Assembly (NCBI GenBank): GCA_045601305.1
Contig: JAZRZG010000167.1
Location: forward strand, 1 to 13,503
From: Equadaptatus sp045601305
GTDB lineage: Bacteria; Synergistota; Synergistia; Synergistales; Synergistaceae
Reading direction: 5' to 3'
DNA length: 13,503 nucleotides
Below, one piece after another: positions 7,001 through 11,941 of this stretch (its first letter is position 1; each line of letters opens with the position of its first letter). The position numbers and the translations under genes were made by a program. The notes below the pieces were generated by a model. It was given only the letters and a program-made list of their open reading frames with translations, had not been told where the DNA came from and ran no database searches.

Positions 7001-10000
7001 TGTATTAACTGCGGTACAGTAAACGGCAACTATGCAGGGGGCATCTGCGGATATGCATATAACCAAGGTAACTATACTAATGAAGTGATAAAACTGACGA
7101 GCTGTGGATATTTGAAAGGTACTGCCAGTAGTTCTATAGGATACAGAAGTAACTCTTATGGCAGTATAACAGATAACAGCGTTGTATATGAAGCCAATCA
7201 GCTTCCGTCAGCGGCTGGAATGCTAAGTTGTCCGGCAACGGTTTCAGCCGGTATGGAAATACAGCCTGTATTGGATATATATCCCGTAAATGCATACAAC
7301 AAAAACAGTGTACGCTATGAAATCATAGAAAGTTCAGACGAAAGCGTTATTGCGACATATAACAACAAAGCGTATGCGGTTGGTACAGGAAATGCGACAC
7401 TAACTGTAAAAGTCGCGGGACTTTTGGGCAATTCCGAAGTTACATTTGAAAAGGAAATTAACGTAACAGGAAATATTGAGCAGTATGTTGAAGGAATTGC
7501 TTTGAACAAAACAGTAATAGAAAAATTGTACACAGGCTCGTCAGAACAGCTTACAGCGACAATTAATCCGGCAAACGCAACGATAGGCTTCCTTAAATGG
7601 ACGAGCAACAATCCTAATGTCGCAACGGTGGATGCAACAGGCAAAGTAACGGCAGTTTCTGAAGGTACAGCGACTGTAACTGCACAGGCGATAGATGGGA
7701 GCAATCAGTTTGCAAGCTGCACGGTGAACGTTAAAAAAGCAATCAATCTGTCGTTGGACAAAGAACAAACAAAAATCAGACTGGGTGCTGCAGAAACCTT
7801 AACACTTACCAATACTGCAAGCTCTGACGAGCAGGGTATTGAATGGAGTTCAAGCAACCTGTCTGTTGCTACGGTTGACCCAAACGGGAGAATAACAGCC
7901 ATATCCAAAGGCAGTGCGACAATTACGGTGAAATCTACTGTCGATACTGCAAAATCCGCAAGCTGCGACGTAACGGTACTGGAAACAATATCGGTTAGCC
8001 TTGACAAAACGGAAGCAGTGGTACGTGCAGATGGTACACTGACGTTAACGCCGACAGTTGAAAAAGACGAAAGCGACAGCGGAAAATTAACGTGGTCATC
8101 TTCAAATCCGTCTGTAGTATCAGTCAACAGCAGTACGGGCGCAATAATGATACAGAGGGAAGGAATTGCAAAAATTACTGCAACGTCTCAGGATGACACG
8201 ACACAATCGGCGAGCTGCAATGTAACAGTAAAGAAAAGCGCAACAGTATCTTTCTCGCAGGAAATGCCGTCAACTATTGCAACCCGTAGCAGCGGAATTG
8301 ACATTTCGCAGTATATTTCATTCAGTGGTGACACAAGCGATACGGGCAAAATAACGTGGAGCAGCTCGGATATAGCTGTGGCAACGGTAGATACAGAAGG
8401 CATTGTTTCAGTTAAAAAAGCGGGCAGAGTAACAATAACTGCGACATCAAAAGACGACCCGACAAAATCAGTAAGCAAAATGCTGAATATAACCCAAAGT
8501 GTGACGGGAATAACGATTACCGCACAATCCGGAGGGACACAACTGCCTGCAAAAGAAACAAAGCAACTGACGGTGACAATAACGCCGAGCAATGCAGAAA
8601 ACAAAAAAGTTGTATGGACAAGCAGCAATACAAACGTTGCGACGGTTGACCAGAACGGACTGGTAACGGCAAAAGAAATAACGGGAGCCTCTGCAAACGT
8701 AACAATAACGGCAGAAGCACAGGACGGAAGCGGAGTAAAAGGAACTATACAGCTTACCGTAACCCGCATCCCAGTAGAGAACATTGTAATTTTGCCTGAA
8801 ACGGGGGACGATACTATACTGGTTAACGGTATGAAACAGCTTCTTGCAAACATAATGCCGTCCAATGCGACAAACAAAGACATAATGTGGACAAGTAGCA
8901 ACAGCGGAATTGTTGCGGTTGACCAGAACGGACTGGTAACGGCAAAGGAAATAACAGGCACCTCTGCAAATGTAACGATAACTGCCTCAGCACTTGACGG
9001 AAGCGGAGTAAAAGGAACACTGCAATTAACTGTAATGCGCCCGCCAGTAACGTCAATTTCATTCAGTCAGGCAGCGTACACACTTGAAGACGACAGTTCA
9101 ACGGTTGATTTATACGGACAGCTCAGCATACAGCCTGAAATGGCGTTAAAACCGTCCAAAGGAGAAATAACTTGGACGAGTAATAATGCGAACATAGCGA
9201 TAAATTCAAACGGTGTTGTAAGTGCGGCTGGTTCAAGCAGCGAAGCTCAAACGGCGACAATAACGGCAAAGTATGTGAATGACAAAGGAACGCAGATAAC
9301 GGGAACAACTATCGTTTCAACAAAAAGCAAAAAAATCAGCCTAATCCTCTTAACTACACTTGCCGGAAGATCAAGCGGAGGAAAAACGGGAAGCAACATA
9401 GAAAACATCGAAGTCTGCGTCTACAACACCGCCAACAGACTGCTGTACAGCGGACAGGGAACGACAGACGAAAACGGAAAACTGACGCTTGAAATGGACG
9501 CAGGAAGCGTAAGCAACGGACAAAAAGTAAAACTCTGGATAAAAGGTGAAAGATACCTTGCGGCAATCCAAAACGCGACAGTACAGCTGAACGGAAGCGA
9601 CTGGAACGTAACAATGGCAGAAACCATTAAGGGTGGAGACGCAAACGGAGACAACAGCGTAAACCTGACAGACTTCGGAATACTCGGCAAATCCTTCCTC
9701 AAAAAAGCAGGAGTAACAGGATATGACGCAAGAGCAGACTTCAACGCCGACAACAGCGTGAACCTCACAGACTTTGGCATACTCGGAACAAGCTTCCTCA
9801 AAAAAGGAGAAGCGAAACCGAAAGCGGCGGTAACAATGCTGATGAGAGCGGTAAACAGAAACGGAACGACAGATAATGCGCTGAAAGTGCTGAACATAGA
9901 AACAGCCGAAGTCGCGGACAAAGCGCTTGAAGAAAACGCAGATGAGCCGGAAGAAAAACAGGAAGAAGCGATAATAGAAGCAGTGGAACAGGAAACGGGA

Positions 10001-10141
10001 GTAACGCTCAAAGCAGCATCTCCAACTGTTTCAAACGAAACAGGCAGTAATTCAAATTCCTCATCCGGTGGCTGCAACGCAGGATTTGGAATACTTGCCC
10101 TGCTTTGCGCAGCGCCGATGATATTCAGAAAGAAACAGTAA
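4025..10141 (+). CDS. Giant surface protein: GLUG repeats, Ig-like (Big_2) domains, dockerin, Synergist-CTERM
   Basis: A 2038-residue secreted adhesin-like protein. Residues 1-30 are a signal peptide with a long hydrophobic core. Domains in order: a lead segment (39-150) and GLUG-type repeats (151-440); a spacer with NVYPAVAYN; three Big_2 Ig-like domains (about 547-795); a second lead and GLUG block (798-1025) and spacer; about seven more Big_2 domains (1154-1760), marked WSSSNPSVATVD and G.(A/V).(I/V)TA; a beta module (1765-1868); a type I dockerin (1870-1927); an acidic linker; and Synergist-CTERM with Cys2017. The dockerin loops begin at Asp1872 and Asp1905 and both read D.N.DNSVNLTD. No enzyme domain is visible. 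GGAGGT sits 8 bases before the ATG. The dockerin should bind a cohesin, perhaps those encoded upstream. The large size comes partly from internal duplication. Confidence 0.9.
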   Translation: MVFNFNVKHNNKIFLALIAFLVIAFIGSAHSSDAPQMDSDGYYLIKTKEDLEWLRDYVNNGYFLTNAKLASNIELAGSEDYQWTPIGSSGSHYYSGIFDGNGYKVTGLYMNNSTSQCKMPYGLFGVVKNATIKNLTVSGNLAVYEDTIPVGGICGSVDNSTISNCVNEVNITGTFRAGGICGNVVDSTVSNNVNKGNIAGGMTGGICAYAANGTVIIKNCINEGDVIVSETSYGAYAGGICAEAYGGAKITITNCVNKGDMTGTKSVGGIFGGVSPSVSTTTITNCMNEGHITSSLLNAPHIGGIVGDVWIHSDNAAMTIENCVNKGELDAQAGGSLGGMGYLGGICGHIKAQTNSSVEITNCVNEGAVTGEKNSLLGGILCGLIQEDATVKISNCVNAGYIVGQSNSRRAIICDYGIGDGSKVELINSGYLSGTAPSAGLSSAVVYTVSNLPTAAAIQSLTNVVQSGESFTPAVNVYPAVAYNAEDITKTVKLKSDSDNIYIADNEIYAIKEGIAIITATVSGLLGNRNLELVQEIAVMGPETEYITKITLSKTESKIYIGDTAQLSATLSPENPTVSYLEWTSSNPNVATVDSTGKVTAVSEGTAIITARAIDGSNQFANCTVNVKKAINLSLNKGQTTIRQGATETLTLTNTASSDELGVEWSSSNPSVATVDQNGKITAVSRGSAVITVKSKVIPEKTASCSVTVKDPVIAEMSENTSVIKDGTQLSVNVSSWDEDDVLEWVWSSSNKSIATVDETGKVTGFSGGDVTITATLKNDPNIKYTCSVTVNAMPARDTENNYLIGSRVELDWFRNAVNGGSVSLNAKLTADIDLAGSEEKQWIPIGSSSKKYSGTFDGNGHRITGLYINNSADYQGLFGYIYSGAVIKNITVTGKINAHNYAGGICGYAYNYNSYNNITICNCVSEVDVTAYNFAGGICGYAYNYYGNDNVTISNCVNEGTVKATSSSGYAGGICGEAQNYDSNTTVSVSNCINCGTVNGNYAGGICGYAYNQGNYTNEVIKLTSCGYLKGTASSSIGYRSNSYGSITDNSVVYEANQLPSAAGMLSCPATVSAGMEIQPVLDIYPVNAYNKNSVRYEIIESSDESVIATYNNKAYAVGTGNATLTVKVAGLLGNSEVTFEKEINVTGNIEQYVEGIALNKTVIEKLYTGSSEQLTATINPANATIGFLKWTSNNPNVATVDATGKVTAVSEGTATVTAQAIDGSNQFASCTVNVKKAINLSLDKEQTKIRLGAAETLTLTNTASSDEQGIEWSSSNLSVATVDPNGRITAISKGSATITVKSTVDTAKSASCDVTVLETISVSLDKTEAVVRADGTLTLTPTVEKDESDSGKLTWSSSNPSVVSVNSSTGAIMIQREGIAKITATSQDDTTQSASCNVTVKKSATVSFSQEMPSTIATRSSGIDISQYISFSGDTSDTGKITWSSSDIAVATVDTEGIVSVKKAGRVTITATSKDDPTKSVSKMLNITQSVTGITITAQSGGTQLPAKETKQLTVTITPSNAENKKVVWTSSNTNVATVDQNGLVTAKEITGASANVTITAEAQDGSGVKGTIQLTVTRIPVENIVILPETGDDTILVNGMKQLLANIMPSNATNKDIMWTSSNSGIVAVDQNGLVTAKEITGTSANVTITASALDGSGVKGTLQLTVMRPPVTSISFSQAAYTLEDDSSTVDLYGQLSIQPEMALKPSKGEITWTSNNANIAINSNGVVSAAGSSSEAQTATITAKYVNDKGTQITGTTIVSTKSKKISLILLTTLAGRSSGGKTGSNIENIEVCVYNTANRLLYSGQGTTDENGKLTLEMDAGSVSNGQKVKLWIKGERYLAAIQNATVQLNGSDWNVTMAETIKGGDANGDNSVNLTDFGILGKSFLKKAGVTGYDARADFNADNSVNLTDFGILGTSFLKKGEAKPKAAVTMLMRAVNRNGTTDNALKVLNIETAEVADKALEENADEPEEKQEEAIIEAVEQETGVTLKAASPTVSNETGSNSNSSSGGCNAGFGILALLCAAPMIFRKKQ
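4475..5340 (+). repeat. GLUG-type repeat block 1 inside the dockerin gene
   Basis: About nine units of 25-40 codons each begin with GGI(C/F/V)(G/A) and end with NC(V/I/M)N.G. Most carry two cysteines, one in GGIC and one in NC(V/I)N; some units have replaced one of them. Such regular units suggest a beta-solenoid with stacked turns. Confidence 0.8.
5768..6105 (+). repeat. Internal duplication, copy A (two Ig-like domains)
   Basis: This stretch is a close nucleotide copy of 7595-7932, offset 1827 bases. Long exact blocks are shared, such as GGCAGTTTCTGAAGGTACAG and ACCAATACTGCAAGCTC. The wider order of lead, GLUG block, spacer and Big_2 pair is also duplicated, so the gene grew by copying a large unit. 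Confidence 0.85.
6734..7130 (+). repeat. GLUG-type repeat block 2 inside the dockerin gene
   Basis: Four units begin GGICG, three of them GGICGYAYN, and end with cysteine-containing turns. They are more alike than those in block 1, including the recurring bases ATCTGCGGATATGCATATAA, which suggests more recent copying. Confidence 0.8.
7595..7932 (+). repeat. Internal duplication, copy B (two Ig-like domains)
   Basis: Second copy of the unit at 5768-6105. Most differences are single bases, many at third codon positions, and both copies stay in frame. Confidence 0.85.
8645..8761 (+). repeat. Ig-like domain repeat, copy 1 of 2
   Basis: Near-identical to 8918-9034 at an offset of 273 bases (91 codons). 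The shared core GTTGACCAGAACGGACTGGT and the later GACGGAAGCGGAGTAAAAGG mark one Big_2 domain copied in tandem. Confidence 0.8.
8918..9034 (+). repeat. Ig-like domain repeat, copy 2 of 2
   Basis: Tandem partner of 8645-8761, with the same opening core and the same DGSGVKGT motif in the protein. Confidence 0.8.
9632..9805 (+). other. Type I dockerin module of the giant surface protein
   Basis: Two calcium-binding loop-helix motifs, D.N.D.SVNLTDFGILG, begin at Asp1872 and Asp1905. The aspartates and asparagine at loop positions 1, 3, 5, 9 and 12 are all present in both. Positions 10 and 11, which set cohesin specificity in studied dockerins, are Leu-Thr in both halves, so the module is symmetric and may bind in two orientations. 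The helix pattern DFGILG.SF is like dockerins outside cellulosomes. Confidence 0.92.
10058..10138 (+). other. Synergist-CTERM sorting signal of the dockerin protein
   Basis: The last 27 codons read SSSGGCNAGFG, then a hydrophobic run (ILALLCAAPMIF), then RKKQ. Cys2017 matches Cys411 of the scaffoldin-like protein. Confidence 0.9.
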
Positions 10142-10150
10142 TGACACTTG

Positions 10151-10185
10151 ATTCTGCGCTAAATCCTCGGGGATTTTAGCAGAAT
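10151..10185 (+). terminator. Hairpin directly after the dockerin gene
   Basis: ATTCT...AAATCC (10151-10166) pairs with GGATTT...AGAAT (10171-10185) over about 14 base pairs with small bulges around a TCGG loop. No T-run follows, so it may protect the mRNA 3' end more than end transcription. Confidence 0.5.
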
Positions 10186-10195
10186 GATAAAGTTA

Positions 10196-10217
10196 AAATC
10201 CGTCTGCACGCGGATTT
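10196..10217 (+). repeat. Hairpin related to 3275-3300
   Basis: AAATCCG (10196-10202) pairs with CGGATTT (10211-10217). The loop holds CTGCAC, exactly as in the hairpin after the scaffoldin-like gene. One base pair next to the loop there (G-C) is T/G here. Confidence 0.6.
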
Positions 10218-10222
10218 GAAAC

Positions 10223-10258
10223 ACAAAAAATGAGGACAATTAAGTCCTCATTTTTTGT
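10223..10258. terminator. Two-way terminator, copy 1 of the convergent unit
   Basis: ACAAAAAATGAGGAC (10223-10237) pairs perfectly with its reverse complement at 10244-10258 around AATTAA. A-run and T-run on opposite sides make it work in both directions. The TCA at 10248-10250 is the stop codon of a leftward coding remnant. Confidence 0.9.
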
Positions 10259-10373
10259 AGTCAGTGTCCGGTTCAAAGTGAGCGCCGTGTTCGTCTTCGA
10301 CGATGAAATCCTGATGTTCGGCGTGTTTGGTGTGAAGTATCATCCGGCGGTTGCCTTTTGTAAATTTAATGGT
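10248..10373 (-). pseudogene. C-terminal remnant of the HGAHFEPDT(E/D)YKK gene family, copy 1
   Basis: The minus strand encodes about 41 residues ending EHQDFIVEDEHGAHFEPDT then DYKK and a stop. It matches the C-terminus of the leftward gene entering at the right edge (13312-13503) over about 40 residues: N.R.M.L.T..EHQDF is shared. Further upstream the frame soon meets a stop and I see no start or ribosome site, so this looks like a truncated copy. The promoter of the first ATPase gene lies in its broken end. The family is unknown to me. Confidence 0.65.
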
Positions 10374-10378
10374 ATAAT
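10351..10378 (+). promoter_or_regulatory. Promoter of the first ATPase gene
   Basis: TTGCCT (10351-10356) and a perfect TATAAT (10373-10378) are separated by 16 bases; the -10 is extended (TGGTATAAT). Transcription would start near 10385, about 40 bases before the ATG. Confidence 0.75.
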
Positions 10379-10390
10379 TTGTGTGAAATA

Positions 10391-10405
10391 TGGAATTGAA
10401 TTCCA
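10391..10405. promoter_or_regulatory. Perfect 15-bp palindrome in the leader of the first ATPase gene
   Basis: TGGAATTGAATTCCA is a 7+1+7 perfect inverted repeat just past the expected transcription start and 8 bases before GGAGG. The one-base centre favours a DNA-binding site over an RNA hairpin. The binding protein is unknown. Confidence 0.4.
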
Positions 10406-10423
10406 AATTTTACGGAGGTTGCG

Positions 10424-11683
10424 ATGAGGTACATCAAAAGGCATATAGAAGATGTTGTCAGTCGTGCTGCGGAGAATTTTAAGGCGCTGCTTCTGACAGG
10501 GGCAAGACAGACGGGAAAATCAACTTTGCTTAAACACCTTTTTGACCAAAGAAGGTATGTTACGCTGGATGACCCTTTTTTGGAGGAGCAGGCAAAAACT
10601 GACGGCGCAATGTTTCTGCAGCTGAACGAGCCGCCTGTGACTATTGATGAGGCTCAGCGCGCGACTGAACTTTTCCGCTATATTAAAATGGCGTGTGACA
10701 GTTCTGATGAAAGAGGACTGTTTTGTCTTTCAGGTTCACAGCAGTTTCGGCTTATGAAATCTGTTTCAGAAAGTCTGGCAGGACGCGCGGCGATTTTTGA
10801 ACTTTCAACGCTGTCGCTGCGGGAGATAATGTCTGATGATTTTTGTGATGTCTTTGTACCGACTGTCGAATATATTTCAAAAAGGTCTAAATCGGCTGCA
10901 ATGCCAAGATATATATGGAAAATAATACATAGGGGCAGTTATCCGGAGCTGCAGAATGAAGCGGTTGACTGGGCTGATTTTTACGGCAGCTATGTTAAAA
11001 CGTACATTGAGCGTGATGTCAGAGAGCTTACGGCTGTGCATGATTTAAATGCGTTCAGGCGTTTTATGATTGCGGCTGCATCGCGTACGGGTGAAATTTT
11101 GAATTATTCAAAGCTTGCCAATGATGTAGGCAAGGATATTAAAACTATTAAAAACTGGATTTCTGTGCTTGAGGCGTCGGGCATTATATTTTTGCTTGAG
11201 CCGTTCCGCAACGGCGCGCTGAACAGGGTGATAAAGTCTCCAAAATTATATTTCCGTGACTGCGGTCTTGTATGTTATCTCACTCGCTGGCTTACGCCGG
11301 AAACGCTTGCATACGGGTCATTTTCGGGGCATATATTTGAAACCTTTGCCGTGTCTGAAATTTTGAAAAGTTATTCAAATGCGGGACTTGATTACCGTTT
11401 TTATGTATCGTATTTTCATGCCACTGATAAAATACGTGTTTCAGACGGTGACGAACGGCTATACAGGGAGGGAGAAATTGACTTGATACTGGAGCAGAAC
11501 GGAATTGTTTATCCGATAGAAATTAAGCAGGCTTCAAAAGGCTCGCTGTCTGATGCTGCGGCATTCCGTCTGTTTGCGAAGGCAAGGGGAGTGACTATCG
11601 GCAGCGGCGCGATAGTCTGTAATTGTCCTCAGCCTGCCAAGTTTGCGGAAAATCTGTTGCAAATTCCTGTATGGTATATATAG
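10424..11683 (+). CDS. AAA_14/DUF4143-family ATPase, copy 1
   Basis: A 419-residue protein of the AAA_14 plus DUF4143 family, common in anaerobes and of unsettled function. Residues 20-150 are the ATPase: Walker A GARQTGKST (26-34), Walker B VTIDEAQ with Asp75-Glu76, a sensor-like LSGSQQF and the family motif SLAGRAAIFEL. Residues about 190-400 are DUF4143. They contain a winged-helix-like stretch (YSKLANDVGKDIKTIKNWI) and GEIDLI followed by YPIEIK. That D...ExK pattern fits the PD-(D/E)xK nuclease-like fold noted for this family; nuclease activity is not proven. Length is normal and the frame intact. GGAGG lies 5 bases before the ATG. It has its own promoter and is flanked on both sides by the convergent repeat unit, apart from the cohesin/dockerin cluster. 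Confidence 0.92.
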   Translation: MRYIKRHIEDVVSRAAENFKALLLTGARQTGKSTLLKHLFDQRRYVTLDDPFLEEQAKTDGAMFLQLNEPPVTIDEAQRATELFRYIKMACDSSDERGLFCLSGSQQFRLMKSVSESLAGRAAIFELSTLSLREIMSDDFCDVFVPTVEYISKRSKSAAMPRYIWKIIHRGSYPELQNEAVDWADFYGSYVKTYIERDVRELTAVHDLNAFRRFMIAAASRTGEILNYSKLANDVGKDIKTIKNWISVLEASGIIFLLEPFRNGALNRVIKSPKLYFRDCGLVCYLTRWLTPETLAYGSFSGHIFETFAVSEILKSYSNAGLDYRFYVSYFHATDKIRVSDGDERLYREGEIDLILEQNGIVYPIEIKQASKGSLSDAAAFRLFAKARGVTIGSGAIVCNCPQPAKFAENLLQIPVWYI

Positions 11684-11718
11684 GGTTTCTGAGGTTCTGA
11701 AGTTAAGTATGGAGAAAT

Positions 11719-11750
11719 AAAATGAGGACGAACATTCGTCCTCATTTTTT
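11719..11750. terminator. Two-way terminator, copy 2 of the convergent unit
   Basis: AAAATGAGGACGAA (11719-11732) pairs with TTCGTCCTCATTTT (11735-11748) in a 14-bp stem, followed by more T. It ends the first ATPase transcript 35 bases after its stop. The TCA at 11742-11744 is again a leftward stop codon. Confidence 0.9.
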
Positions 11751-11798
11751 GTATTCCGTATCAGGCTCAAAGTGAGCGCCGTGTTTGGGCTTTTCTTC
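11742..11798 (-). pseudogene. C-terminal remnant of the HGAHFEPDT(E/D)YKK gene family, copy 2
   Basis: The shortest copy: about 18 minus-strand codons ending KHGAHFEPDTEYKK and a stop, directly in the terminator. Upstream the similarity to the other copies ends at EEKPK, so the gene body is missing. The flanking DNA then enters the 36-bp dyad element. Confidence 0.6.
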
Positions 11799-11816
11799 AA
11801 AGGAAATCAACTGTCG

Positions 11817-11852
11817 TTTAGAAGTAGCTCAATTTGCGGAGCCAGTTCTAAA
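11817..11852. repeat. 36-bp dyad element R1, upstream of the second ATPase promoter
   Basis: It begins TTTAGAAGTAGCTC and ends GAGCCAGTTCTAAA, so its ends are inverted copies (TTTAGAA/TTCTAAA and GCTC/GAGC). It matches R2 at 29 of 36 positions by my count. It ends 9 bases before the -35. Confidence 0.7.
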
Positions 11853-11861
11853 TATTTTATA

Positions 11862-11890
11862 TTGACCTGTATGCGTTCAATGGGTATTAT
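11862..11890 (+). promoter_or_regulatory. Promoter of the second ATPase gene
   Basis: TTGACC (11862-11867) and TATTAT (11885-11890) stand exactly 17 bases apart, between dyad elements R1 and R2. The expected start near 11897 falls within R2. Confidence 0.75.
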
Positions 11891-11891
11891 A

Positions 11892-11927
11892 TTTAGAAGT
11901 TGCTCCATTGGTGGAGTAAGTTCTAAG
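11892..11927. repeat. 36-bp dyad element R2, between promoter and ribosome site
   Basis: It begins TTTAGAAGTTGCTCC and ends GGAGTAAGTTCTAAG, with inverted ends as in R1. It starts 2 bases after the -10 and ends just before the Shine-Dalgarno GGAGGTG (11929-11935). It could be an operator or, in RNA, a hairpin beside the ribosome site. Confidence 0.7.
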
Positions 11928-11941
11928 CGGAGGTGCCTGCT

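Noticed and set aside
4475..7130. Regular repeats that might be taken for a CRISPR array
   Set aside because: The repeats are in-frame protein repeats of varying length and sequence, with no constant repeat and unique spacer pattern.
8188..8961. Long open frame on the minus strand across the Ig-like repeats
   Set aside because: It lies opposite the dockerin gene, has low-complexity S/V/T/P-rich protein typical of an antisense frame, and no ribosome site. The plus frame has clear domains.
9421..10077. Minus-strand open frame across the dockerin
   Set aside because: It is antisense to the calcium loops and linker, with serine-rich content produced by the repetitive coding strand.
10230..10427. 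Plus-strand open frame of 65 codons before the first ATPase
   Set aside because: It starts in a terminator stem, is antisense to the leftward remnant, and has no ribosome site.
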